From assembly GCA_946699065.1 (NCBI GenBank), contig CAMPDV010000014.1:186001-250000 (forward strand): a DNA stretch of 64,000 nt. The letters run 5' to 3'. A program made the position numbers and the translations under genes. The notes below the pieces were generated by a model that worked only from the letters and a program-made list of their open reading frames with translations, was not told where the DNA came from and searched no databases. Shown here piece after piece: positions 1-10,873 of this stretch. Source of the stretch: Loxodes magnus (Eukaryota > Ciliophora > Karyorelictea > Loxodida > Loxodidae). Positions within the stretch are counted from its first letter, which is position 1, and each line of letters begins with the position of its first letter.

Positions 1-167
1 ACTATCTATATATACTATTAATTATTAAGGCTGATAAAAATACAAACGATGCTAGATGGATAGAAAAGAGGATAATTAATTCACTAGTAAATGTTTAATA
101 AATTAGTGATTGAGTGTAGCAGATTATATATAACCTTATAGACAAATTAATTAGGAACTGTTTTTAC

Positions 168-1403
168 TCATAGTAACTATATCTCACTCAAGTCTGATGG
201 AAGTTCTTGAATTTCTGTATCATAGTACTTCTCTAATGTCTTTAGGAAATTCGCTTCTCCCACTGTTACAAAATTTATCGCCACTCCCTTCTTTCCATAT
301 CTACCGCTTCTCCCAATTCTATGCAAGTATGTTTCAAAATTTAGTGGCATATCATAGTTTATTACTAGACTAACCTAGGTTACGTCTATTCCTCTTGCAA
401 GTAAATCTGTTGAAATAAGCACTCTTGTATTACCTCTTCGAAACTATTCCATGGTTGTACTTCTTTAACTAAAGTCTAAATTTCCATGAATCTGAGAAAT
501 AGTATGGTAGTTCTCAGTCATTTTACTAGCAAGTCATTCAACAGTTTACTTTTAATTGCAATAGATGATTGCCTGATTTATATCCAGCTGCTCATAAAGA
601 TCATTTATTATTTCGTATTTCCATTCTTATCTCTCAATAGCGATATAATACTAAGCTATTCCCTCTAGGGTTAAATTTTCTTTCTTTACTAGTATTGTTG
701 CTGGTTCTCGCATGAACTGTTGTGTAATTTCCATTATCTCCTCGTTCATGGTTGCTGAAAACAAGCAGACTTGAATATTTCCTGGCAAATTGAGAAAAAT
801 TTCTTTCAGCTATTATCGAAATCCTTATGAAAGCATTAAATCAGCTTCATCAACGACCATTATCTTTGTATACTTAATATCCAAAATTTTTCTCTAAATT
901 AGATCGAAAATTCTCCCAGGAGTTCCAACAACCACTTATTATCCCTTTTACAAATCGCTTATTGTTTCTGATATCTTTCTGCCTCCAACACAAGCAGTTG
1001 ATCGTATGTTCATATATTGACCAATCGATTGAACTACTTTATTTATTTACAAAGCTAGTTCTCTAGTAGGTGATAGTATTAGGCCTTAGCACTCCAAACT
1101 ATCTGTACTTATTATTTATAAGAGTCCTATAACAAAAGTAGCAGTCTTTCCAGACCCGGACTATGCTTGTGCGATTGTATCCTTTCCAGCTATAATAGGT
1201 TGAATTCCGATTTTTTAGATGGGTGATGGTTTTTCAAATCCATATGAATAAATTCCTCTCAGTAAGTTTTCTTTTAAATTCATCGAGTCAAAATCCTGAT
1301 AATTTAGATTAGATTTTCAACCTTTTTGATAGAAAAACTCTATTTCTTAATCCTTCTACTCACTTTCACTCCTCATTTCGCTTTATTTAAACATTTTATT
1401 CAT
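168..1403 (-). CDS. EIF4A: eIF4A-type DEAD-box RNA helicase
   Basis: ATP-dependent RNA helicase of the eIF4A/FAL1 family, the translation-initiation or exon-junction helicase. About 411 residues in one exon, matching the family length. Motifs in order: Q-motif region '[10 protein letters not shown]', motif I AQSGSGKT, Ia PTRELALQ, GG, TPGR, motif II DEAD (in VVDEADLML), motif III SAT (LFSATMNEE), motif [11 protein letters not shown] and motif [10 protein letters not shown]. Numerous TAA/TAG codons stand at Gln positions, and a TGA near the N terminus reads as Trp. The start is the first of three in-frame ATGs (1403; another at 1376). Family members end in a short D-L-I type tail. Here the tail '..SDLSEI' is followed by TAG (177-179) and, two codons later, by TGA (168-170), so the true stop may be the TAG. 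The eIF4A versus eIF4A-III assignment is not settled. Confidence 0.95.
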
Positions 1404-2817
1404 CCCTCTCTTCTCAGCTTTTAAACTCAATTCTAGTTATTACTGACAAAACTCGACAATATCCGCTTATTTTCTGTCTTATCGTTCTATTACTTTCTTA
1501 CATCATCCTCTATCTTATATTTAACCGATTCTGATTGAATATATAGCCTCATTGCATACAAGTGAGTTCTTAGTATAAGTGCTATTTTACCTTTCCCAGT
1601 AATTATATATTTAAAAGAGTTATAAAAAGAACTAACTTTACATATCTTTGCTTTATAGCTTCCTTTATATATAACATTCATACTTCACCTTATTTATCTA
1701 GATTTTACGTTTATTAATTTAGCTTGTAGTTATAAGCAAACTCTTAATAGTCATAGCTTTGCAAATTTAAACTGCTTTGTTAATATTATTTTAGCTGGAG
1801 AGTAAAAGAGATATTCTTATATAAGCGATTTTTATTGTCTTAACGAGTAAAGAAATTTAGTTAACTGGCTTATTAAAAGTGAATCTTGATATTCATCTTT
1901 GACGTTTTTAATTAAACAGAAAGTTACTATTTTTACACTCTTGTGTGTATTCAGCGTTTTGCTTATACTATTATCTCTGCTAGTTTTATCTTTCCTATAG
2001 TTGGATATTAGAACAGTCTTAACTATACAATGCCTTACTTAAGATACTAATTGATGACTAATTTCCATAGCTAAAACGGAGGCTTATACCTCTAAGATCT
2101 CTTGCTATATTTCTATCATGTCAATGTTATCTTCTACTTTTCGAAAACTGATTGCATTTAGTGCTTGCAAATTGCTTTCATTCTTTAGAAAAATAATGTT
2201 TAAATATACCAAAATATAGCTGAACAATCAATCTAGGTTACTTCTATAATAAACTGAGCATTTAGAGTTTTTAGCTTTGATCTTAAATAGGATATAAGAG
2301 GTACTGCTTTTAGCAGTTTTATTTAGCTTTCAGATATTTCAAAATAATAGCTTCTCTAAGCTTCTTAAATACTCATTTACTTAATTATTACTATCACTAT
2401 AGTTGTTAATATACAATATGCATCCTCGAAAACCAGATAGAGTGATCATAAGTTTTTCTATTTTGTCTCAGATCCATAATAGAAATGCCTTAATAGCTAT
2501 ACAGAGAAAGTAATGCTATTAAGTTGTCCTAAGGTAAATATAAGCCTTAAAATCAAATTATTTAACTTCAGTTCTAGAAAACCAAGCTGCTTCTTTTGAG
2601 CTAAATAATAACTTCGCTAGAAATTGACAAACTTTGAAAACTTGGGTATTAGTGAGAGCTAACACTACCTTACTCCACTAAGTATCTTTTGGAAGTAAGA
2701 TATATTTAGGCTATTTTCATATTAAAGCCTTAAATGTTAGTTAATATGACTAAGTATCTAACTGTGAGTTACCTAAAGTTGTATTAATGATTTAAAAGTA
2801 AATATTCTATAATTAAA
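1404..2817. other. intergenic spacer
   Basis: AT-rich (TAG/CTA-rich) spacer between the divergent helicase and surface-protein genes. A 1427-1681 minus-strand frame is open but unremarkable. Nothing else seen. Confidence 0.5.
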
Positions 2818-3651
2818 ATGCTTAAAATACTACTGTCACTTACACTGCTATACTACGCTATTTCTCAGCAGTGCTATAAAATTGGATGTAAACCCGTTTC
2901 TAAAATACATAACTAGTGTGCTTACTGGGATGAGGAGTAATAGTAAATATAGATAACTCCTTGTCATAACTTGAATGAAGGATGTGATTTATTAGCGTTT
3001 ACTAAGCTTATTAAGGATGGAAATTATGGACTTAACTTATAAAATTTCTTATGCACTCCGTTCTGAGCTGACACTGTTAATAGCTGGTTCTTGAAAAATA
3101 CATACAATGCTATTTTAGTTGACTCAAAGTTAGATGAAGACTGATATGATTATTGTAAGAAGTATATCAAAAATAACTGTGCTGATATGAAAAAGAGATA
3201 TGGAAACTCGACTGTTATGGGAATGATATGTGGAACGGAATCTTTTTAGGGATCAAAAGACTGTCCGAATAATCCCTAATAGAACATTAATTATGACTGT
3301 GAATGCTCTTTTGACGGTAATGCATATTGTGAGCTTGCAAAAGGAGACTAGCCATGGTGCGATTTTTATACTTTTGCTTGCTAGAACCTGGAAAAAGGTA
3401 ACGTTATGTACGATTATAGCTCGTACGGTGTGAAATCTCTGTTGGTAGACGAAGATGCAGCTCTTTTATATATAAGAGCAGAGTTTTTCAATCATTTAGC
3501 AGTAACAATTAATATACAGCATTTGCCAAAGTGTTTTAACGAAGTCTTCACTCACTATTCAAAACTAGACTAGTACGTTTAAGAAGCCTAAAGACTGACA
3601 GGAGCGAGTTATCTAAGTGTTTTCATATTAAGTCTATTCTTTGTTCTATGA
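2818..3651 (+). CDS. secreted Cys-rich, probably GPI-anchored surface protein
   Basis: No family recognised. The 277-residue protein starts with a clear signal peptide (MLKILLSLTLLYYAIS, about residues 1-17). The body is Cys-rich with about 16 Cys, an even number that suggests disulfides, in pairs such as CxxxxxC and CxC. It ends in a hydrophobic tail (YLSVFILSLFFVL) preceded by small residues (G-A-S), the usual layout of a GPI-attachment signal. TAA/TAG read as Gln throughout, and two TGA codons read as Trp (CTPFWAD, DEDWYDY). The TGA directly after the hydrophobic tail (3649-3651) is the stop. Ciliate surface antigens and other Cys-rich surface proteins share this architecture, but I cannot match one. 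Role inferred: cell-surface protein. Confidence 0.8.
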
Positions 3652-4534
3652 AAGCTAAATTACTCATATAAGTTAAGCTATATTTATCATATAATTACTA
3701 TTAATTCAAGCATCACAAACCATCAATGCATTTACTCTATTTTAGGAAACTAACTCCCATCTAGTTTCTCAACTGAGATAGATAATAAAAAAATCCCATT
3801 TGTATAAACAACTCTGCAACTAAAGTAAACTCAAGGGTAAGAATTCAAGCAGTTAAGTACTTATCAGCTAGAAGTAACTTTCATTCTTATTTAAATTAAA
3901 ACAATCACTGGAAGTTAAAAATTGGTAAAAGGTTAGAATTCGTATAGAGATATAAAAAAGTACTCTATATAGATACAATCTTTGACCATATATTTAACCG
4001 CTCATATTAACATAAATGTTAATACTGCTGATTGTAGAAATGTAAGATATTGATGAATATCTAAATATTGCTTATAGCCTTCTAAATCGTCAATCTATAG
4101 CTTGATTAGATTAAGGGCGAAATAAAACAGTTATACGTTATTTATTTATAACACTATGACATAAGAGAGTTGCTGGACTGTTGTTTAGTATTAGATATCA
4201 TATCTTAAATTTAGGGAGCGAAATACTTAGATACTATTAAAATACCTCAAATCTATTTAATCTAGAGCCAGCCTAAAAAACTAGTAAATACTGTCTCAAT
4301 GGAAGCACAGCAATCATATAATCGTGATCTGGACAATCTAGGAAAAGGAAGAACAAAATCTGAAGTAAGCTGTAAGGTTCAATATAGAAGGTATATGAAA
4401 TAGCATTTTCAAAGATGATCGAAATAATAATAGTAAAGAGTAGTATTATAGCTATAAAACATAGCGATAGGTAGTTGTATAAATAGCTATTTAAATAAAA
4501 GTTTAATTCTCCTATTTTATAAAATCAGATCTAA
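3652..4534. other. intergenic spacer
   Basis: AT-rich. A short ATG frame at about 4299 (MEAQQSYNRDLDNLGKGRTK) followed by a GTAAGC donor-like site could be a 5' exon or upstream ORF of CNOT4; not called. Confidence 0.4.
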
Positions 4535-5646
4535 ATGTCGAAGTATCAGAATAAAGTAAAATGTCAACTTTGCCTAGTGAACACACAATAGCATGAGATT
4601 TTTATATGCTTATGTGGATATGAAATATGCTTGATATGCTATAATGCCATAATGGAAGATGAAAACTATGGTACCTAAGGAAAATGTCCAAGTTGCCTTT
4701 AATCAATTAATTAGATGAGGCAAAAGTACAGATAAACTTCAGATCAATACAAACCATGTGTTGAGGAACCACCAGAAAATAAGCTGGATTTGAAAGGTCT
4801 TAGGATACTTTAAAAAAATTTAATGTATGTAATAGGTCTAAGTCCAGAAATAGCTGATGAAAGTGTAAGTTCCTATGTAGATCTTATCTCAGCAAGATTA
4901 TTTTGGTTAATATGGAGATTTAAGGAAAATAGTCGTTAATAATTAAAGTGTTTATAACCATACTAATAACGGACCTTCTTACTCAGCTTATGTTACATTT
5001 TATACAGAAGAAGAAGCAACAGCTGCCATCTAAGCTATAGATGGATTCCAGATTCATAATAGAACATTAAGAGCTTCATATGGAACTACAAAATACTGCA
5101 ATTATTTTATAAAGGACCTGCCTTGTCCAAACTAAGATTGCTTATATATGCATGAACTGGGAAAACGTTCAGAATCATATACGAAAGAAGATATGCAAAG
5201 GAATAAGCATTTATAACATAAAGTTCCATCAGTCTAAAATTAAGCAATTATAAAAGAAAATAATGACTTCGTAACTATTTTTCCCCCTAGTCTTTAAAAA
5301 ATACAGACCTAATCTTACAAGAAAAAGCAGACATAACCTCAAAATTAGTAGGGTTCACCTTAAGGAAGTAGATATTCCTTCGCAACAGTAAATGATGATA
5401 TCACATGTCCAGTTTCAGAAGAGCTACATAAAGAGCTTATGCAAACCATTGATAATGGTTTCCAGAACTTACAGGCAAAATAACAGAAAGGACTTTTAGA
5501 GATGTCACAGAGTAAACTTCTATATAGAGGAAATTGATAACATTCTAGCTCTTAAAAACAACGAAACATGGGGTGAGGAGCTTTTAAGCAAATGCAGAAA
5601 AAATTCTCAAGATGTGTTATCCAATATTTTTCATACTTAAAACTGA
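4535..5646 (+). CDS. CNOT4: CNOT4-like E3 ubiquitin ligase (RING + RRM + CCCH)
   Basis: Homologue of CNOT4/Not4, the RING E3 ligase associated with the CCR4-NOT complex, which acts in mRNA decay and co-translational quality control. A C4C4 RING lies near residues 9-57 (CQLC, CLCGYEIC, CPSC). The linker and 'QKNLMYVIGLS' open an RRM, which continues after the first intron as YFGQYG...VVNN and ends RASYGTTKYC. A C3H finger follows directly (CNYFIKDLPCP..DC..MHELG). Two introns must be removed to keep the conserved frame, at 4865-4892 and 5512-5527. The spliced product is about 355 residues. Without the second intron the frame would stop at 5537; the spliced frame continues with about 40 acidic, protein-like residues. 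TAA two codons before the final TGA (5644-5646) could equally be the stop. Start chosen at ATG 4535, nine residues before the RING. Confidence 0.9.
4865..4892 (+). other. 28-nt intron in CNOT4-like gene
   Basis: GTAAGT...CTCAG, 28 nt. Removing it joins 'SPEIADES' to 'QDYFGQYG' and restores the RRM. Unspliced reading loses all similarity. Confidence 0.9.
5512..5527 (+). other. 16-nt intron in CNOT4-like gene
   Basis: GTAAAC...ATATAG, only 16 nt. Splicing shifts the frame from an immediate TGA to a protein-like acidic tail. There is no homologue for this tail, so support comes from the junction motifs and coding character only. Confidence 0.6.
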
Positions 5647-6190
5647 TTGTATGAACAAAAAATTAAATGTGATTTTATAAAAAATTTCTTACTAAGAGCT
5701 ACTACTCCAGGTAAAACTATTACCATTAGAATACAAGGAGAGATTAGTTTGTCTCCTTCTACCAGTCTTGCTCTGTTATTTTATAGCTATAAGGCTAGAT
5801 AAGCTGAGTATCCAATTAAGAGCGTGAAGATGCTTTCGAGTACAATTACTGAAAAATCTAGGAAGATTAAAGTAAAACTCCTGATTGTATGGTGTAATCT
5901 AACCTAAAGTGCAAGCACGTTCTTCAGTAAATTAGCATCAGCAAACTTACATAATCTAAGCTCAAAACCACATAAAGCGTACTATAAGCTTAATCTTCTA
6001 CAGTCTGTTAAACTAAACTCACATTTAAGTCATAAATTCCAATAATAAAATATGAGTCTACAAAGCGATTTTGCTATAAGCTCTTTAAAATACTTTGCAA
6101 AGGTAATAAAAATAATAAAAAGAAGTTAGTTTATAGTTGATATAACTCTAACCAAGTCATTCTCATATTTAAATAAACTAAATATTTAAA
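5647..6190. other. intergenic spacer
   Basis: AT-rich spacer between CNOT4-like and HID1 genes. One long TGA-free frame continues past the CNOT4 stop without protein-like composition. Confidence 0.5.
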
Positions 6191-8269
6191 ATGGGAAATA
6201 GTGAGAGCTCTAGGACGATTTTTAGAGACAATATTCAGACTTTAGGTAATTAAGAAATAAATGACGAATAATTTTTAACTTCGCTGTGAAATACTCCAGA
6301 AGATATCTAAGATGTCTTCTCCATGTTCACTTTCGATGACATTAAGCTTATAAAATAAAAGTAACCTCAAAACATTGTGATATTATTGGAAAAAACTGTT
6401 GATATGCTGAGGGATAATAAAAGTCCTTAAAACTGAATTGAAAATGGAGTTAGAATTTTGATAAGAGTGATCTCGTTTCTAGTCTAGGAAAGAGACAAGT
6501 TTTATATGAATCTATTCTGGAATAAGGAGCAAGATCCACTTGCTGCTATAATCATCGACACGCTTCTAGGACTCATGTTTAGACCTGGCTATACTTTATC
6601 AGCTTCTTAAGATAAGCTGAATGATAATGAAAGTGAATATAATGCAATTGACTTATCATTGCTATGGAAAGGAGGAATACCTATAGAGCAAGTACCCAAT
6701 AATAAAGTATATGGATATGAAAACAATAGAATTGAAGTCTTAGCATGCTTGAATGCTTGTATGGCATAAACTGCTTATGTTACAAGTGAATAGTACGAGT
6801 AATACATCAATCCATGGACTTGGATTATTACTTCAAAAGGATCTAAAAACATATACAACCTTTTTTACTCTTTACTCAATGTAATCATCACTTATAAAAC
6901 GAAGGGAAAGCTTCCTTATACTAGTTATTTAGGCATTGGTAATGATGAGAAGCAAGTATATGCATGCATATAAACATTATGCTTACTTCTAGACTTCACT
7001 CCTCCAAACGAGGAACAGCTGAGCAAACTTACAAGCAATAAGGAAAATCAAGATTTAATTCTAGCCTCAAATATCATCCTTAAATAGAGCTAGGAAGAAG
7101 AATTACCTCTATGTAATGAGATAAGGAGAGCGGTAGCAAGTATCTAGGTAAAGGAATAGTGTTTAATGATATTCTAGAACTTATAAGAGTTGATATATAA
7201 CATAGTTTACTCTAACAACACATATCTTCCTAATAGTTAGAAAAGAATAGAATGCCAAAATGAATTAATTTATCTCATGCTTAAAATTTTCCAGGATAAT
7301 CCACTTCTTCTTAATATTGCAGTAAGAAACAGTGATATTTCTTAGTTGGTTGTATCCATTTGCTATTTACTGAGTGAGGACACTCATAATCCCGCTAAGT
7401 TAGGCTTAATTCATATTTCTTCTTTGCTCTTACTTTTGCTATCAGGTGACAGAGATTTCGGTTTGGCTCTTAATGCACCTTTCACTGAAAAAACTCCAAT
7501 GGACTTGCCTTTGTTTACTGGGAATTTGTTTGACCTTCTTATTCTTGTTGCTTATAAAATAGTAACGAAAGGTCCCAAGTAAATGGATACCGCCAATAAT
7601 TGCTTTTTGACTGCTATAGCAAATATTTCTCCCTTGGTTTAGAAGATCTCAATGGAGGCTTCAGTGAATATGATTCATTTGTTCGAAATGTTCACTCTAA
7701 AACGCTGGCTTTTTGCAGCTCCCAATAACTACTATTATGCCGTTTTACTACTAGAAAGTTTCAATAGCCTTATCTAGTACTAGTGGCAAGGTAGCATTAA
7801 TTTAGTCTACAATATCATCAGACGTAAGAACATTTTTGAGGATCTGATTAATCTTTAAATTCCATCTCACTAAGGAAATGAAGAGGAGCCTAATAATTGG
7901 AAGCCTACTTAAGAATGGTAAAGTTATTATATATAGGTTGGAAGAGTGGAAATAGAAACTCAAGATGGATACGATTAACGCCTTACTTGCCTTTTTACAA
8001 CCAAGAATTGACGAGTTTTGTAGCACTAATACTATAAATGATGACGAAGACGTTGTTTAATTTTTAGAGCAACAGAATATGGTCGGCATACTTCCTACTC
8101 CACATCAGCTATATACCAGAAAATTTATACCAACAGTGTATTCAAGACTTTGGACAACTTCTTTTATATGGGTGAGCTTTAAATATAGGGGGTTATATAC
8201 CTGAGAAGTCAAGTGACCATACTCTCCAAAGATAAAGTCAAAATCTTTGTGGTTACACAAGTTAATTGA
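6191..8269 (+). CDS. HID1: HID1 domain protein (Golgi / dense-core vesicle biogenesis)
   Basis: Homologue of HID1, a peripheral Golgi protein needed for dense-core vesicle formation and cargo retention. About 680 residues (human about 790). It begins MGNSES, keeping the N-myristoylation glycine known for HID1. Family landmarks: an early W-x-T-P..QDVFSMF segment, 'FYMNLFW', LLGLMFRPGYT, NRIEVLACLNACM, NPW and 'NLFYSLLNVIITYKTKGKLPYTSYL'. The end is LPTPH...RKF, then SFIWGVIYLR...KIF, exactly as the family terminates. Two introns (7918-7936, 8172-8188) must be spliced to reach that end. TGA (8267-8269) is the stop; internal TGA codons read Trp (e.g. TSLWNTPED). Convergent with the small ORF and CDK downstream. 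Confidence 0.92.
7918..7936 (+). other. 19-nt intron in HID1
   Basis: GTAAAG...ATATAG; splits a Trp codon (TG|G). Without splicing the frame soon meets TGA codons and loses the conserved C terminus. Confidence 0.9.
8172..8188 (+). other. 17-nt intron in HID1
   Basis: GTGAGC...ATATAG. Removal joins SFIW to GVIYLR, the conserved HID1 C-terminal motif. The only GTGAG donor among the seven introns seen. Confidence 0.92.
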
Positions 8270-8308
8270 GAAGAACTTTTACACACTTTGCAAATATTCA
8301 TTTTTTAA

Positions 8309-8507
8309 TCATTTAATCATATTAAAATATTCATTGCTAGCCTTCAAATACTCTTTCACAACTAAAACATAATCAAGATACTAAAAGTCCAAAGCATAAT
8401 ATCCTTTTTCCTCTTCAATTCATATAATCAGCATCTTCTTACGCATCACTCGACTCATCTCCATCCACAAACCTTGTTTCATTTAAATTTGTAGAAGAAT
8501 GCAACAT
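8309..8507 (-). pseudogene. small acidic ORF with an apparent +1 frameshift
   Basis: No family recognised. From ATG 8507 the frame gives 29 residues of acidic, protein-like sequence (NLNETRFVDGDESSDAQ...DADYM). It then continues convincingly only if one A at about 8420 is skipped: IEEEKGYYALDFQYLDYVL...NMIK, ending at TGA 8309-8311. The unshifted frame turns into Trp/Cys-rich nonsense. No GT-AG intron bridges the shift. It may be a sequencing error, a decayed gene or programmed +1 frameshifting. It lies tail-to-tail with HID1, 40 bp apart. Confidence 0.3.
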
Positions 8508-9459
8508 AAGATTATAAAAATGATTGAATAGTCTAAAAGACTATCGTTATCACTATAATGTTAACTTACATTATTTTTATATTTGATTAGCATAGTCAAC
8601 TATCATTACCATCTTACTTTATATAGACTAATTAATCCATTGATTGTATTGAAGTATAGTGATGAAACTGAATAATTAAGAAAGTTACTTTTACAATATT
8701 ACTCTCTTTTTTCTTCCTTTACTTATGTTAAATTACTAATGCATTCTTTACTTCTCCTTTAAATGACTTTTATTTTAATTCTACAAGCTTAATAAGTTAA
8801 GTGCCTTTCCTACTTCTAACGTAATACTATATAAATAGAACTTGATGAAGTACTGTGACTAAAATAAGATTTACTTTATTTCCTAGTTCTTACTTAATAA
8901 GTATATTTGAGTAGTAGTTAGAATAGCTAAGATATAGATATATCTACTTAAAAAAGAAAGGAGGAAGAAAAGATTAAAGTAAGATTAATAAAGTCTCCAG
9001 GCATCAGAAAAGGGCTTGCAAGATGGTATTTTTGAAGTATATTAAGACGAATATCTAAGCTAAAAAATTAGTTCTCTTGCTTCTATAAGCAGTTTCTTAG
9101 TACAGTATATTAATACCGAGTTTATTTAAGTATCATCGAAATAACTGGGTTTGGGCTTTTTAAATCTGACCATTTTTGAGGGTATCTAATATAATATTCC
9201 ATAAGCGTGAATTCTACTAAGATGCTTATGTATAGAAGTGTATTAAGGAAGGAATATTATGCTTATAGAGGTTAGTAAGTAGAGGTTGAGTGAAAAATAG
9301 ACTTAAAATGAGATAGTGATATAATAAAAAGGCATTTTAAGTAACTTATAGGAATATTCCATCGATTTTGAGTTATGCTATGATTAGCTCTGGAATATCT
9401 AAAGGATATAAAGCAACTGTTTATTAAACAAATAGAAGCTAAACTTTGTAAGAGACTAA
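8508..9459. other. intergenic spacer
   Basis: AT-rich sequence downstream of the CDK. No gene or RNA recognised. Confidence 0.5.
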
Positions 9460-10326
9460 TCAGTTAAAATCAAAATATTTGTGGTTTAAGCAACTAATTA
9501 CATCTATCCTTCTTTCAGGATCTAAGGTTAACATCTATTGTAATATTTCTAATCCTTCACAAGAAAGGTTTGGAAACATTTCCTGGAGATTTTGAGGCTT
9601 AAATTTGGGGTATTTTTAGCTGTAATATTGCAAATATTAGCCTTCAGGCCAGTTTTGTTCATTTGGACTTCCTGTAATTTAGAAGATTTTAAATAGTTAA
9701 TCAATTTCAGAAGATCCACATATGAAGTTCTAATTTTTGATCATTTCAGCGAAAATAATTCCAACAGACCAAATATCAGAAGGAATCGAGTAGCACTTTT
9801 ATCCCAGAATAATCTCTGGAGCTCTGTATCAAAGAGTTACCACTTCTCTTGTATATTACGAAATCGGAAGTGCACAATAGCGTGCTAATCCAAAATCCGC
9901 TATTTTGACTAATCCATTTTAGCCTATTAGAATATTTCCAGGTTTAAGATCTCTATGCATGAGCTTATTCAAATGAATTTACTAGAGTCCTTATAGTATC
10001 TGGTATAATATCTATTTAGCATTTTCTTCAGTCAATATATTCCTAGACATGTAAGTTCTTAGATCACATTAAGCGAATTCAAATATCAGATAAAGACTAT
10101 TTTTCTAATAAACTACATCATACAGCTCTACTATATGTTCATGCTTGATTTCTTTCAAAATAGATATTTCCCTAAGAGCAGTCACCGAAAAATCTTCTTG
10201 AAGTGGATCAAGTTTAATCTTTTTAATCGCGATTTTTTCTCCTGTTTTTTCATCACTACCTTTATAAACCTCTCCATAGGTTCCCTCTCCGATTTTTTTA
10301 ATCTTATGATATCTGTTAGCGATCAT
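9460..10326 (-). CDS. cyclin-dependent kinase (CDK1/2-like Ser/Thr kinase)
   Basis: A 288-residue kinase consisting of little but a CMGC catalytic domain, the size of CDK1/2. Gly loop GEGTYGEVYKG, catalytic Lys in IAIKKI, and a divergent C-helix 'FSVTALREIS' in place of PSTAIRE. HRDLKPGN catalytic loop, DFGLAR, a T-loop ending TREVVTLWYRAPEIIL, DIWSVG and the C-lobe LDPERR. The Trp of LWYRAPE is TGA (9829-9831) and many Gln are TAA/TAG. Starts at ATG 10326 (MIANRYHKIKKIGEG) and stops at TGA after 'HKYFDFN', a normal CDK end. No intron. The altered PSTAIRE helix implies a non-canonical cyclin partner (inference). Confidence 0.95.
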
Positions 10327-10873
10327 TATAGAGTATCCTCATATTTAAAGATATAAAAATATCTAAACTAATATCATTTAAACCCTCTTAATGTTACTAT
10401 ATTGATATCCTTTCTATGTATCATTCCTTACTTTATCTAATTAACCCTTTTCTATCATGTTTATGTCATTATGATTCTAGTCTTTTAACTGCATTTTTTG
10501 TAAGTATTTTGTCTTCTTTCAATCAGCTTTATTATGATTATTTTTTCATTCTACTACACTTGTTACTGGCTGATAGTTAATACATTCATGTCGCTGTATT
10601 ATTCTGGAAAGTGACTATGAACTTTTTAAAGAAGTAATGGAGTTGTTAGTTAGATAGATAGATAGATAATGGAAAGAGGGTTTTTTGTATATTGATAAGG
10701 TGTAAAGCGGAGTAAAGATATGAAGGGATAAAGGATAAGATTATGAAGTAAGGTATAGAAGAGTTGGCTAAGATTAGTTTTAAAGGAATAAGTTAAAATG
10801 ATAATGTGCTTTTGACTCTAATTTTAATTAAATTTTACGTTCTGTAAAAACATTTTCAAGTATTTGGCTAAAA
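10327..10873. other. intergenic spacer
   Basis: Shared upstream region of the CDK (-) and the MGCSC gene (+). Contains the GATA microsatellite; nothing else seen. Confidence 0.5.
10651..10668. repeat. short GATA microsatellite
   Basis: (TAGA)n, about four and a half units, in the spacer upstream of the CDK. No associated function seen. Confidence 0.7.

Noticed and set aside
1427-1681. 84-codon minus frame just upstream of eIF4A
   Set aside because: No homology and different frame; could be chance or leader sequence. Not strong enough to call.
4299-4437. Short hydrophilic ATG frame before CNOT4 with a GTAAGC donor-like site
   Set aside because: Splicing it in adds an Ile-rich unlikely leader to CNOT4; kept only as a possible upstream ORF.
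5647-6130. TGA-free continuation of the CNOT4 frame past its stop
   Set aside because: Composition becomes Ser/Leu/Thr-rich without family similarity; the known family parts are complete before it.
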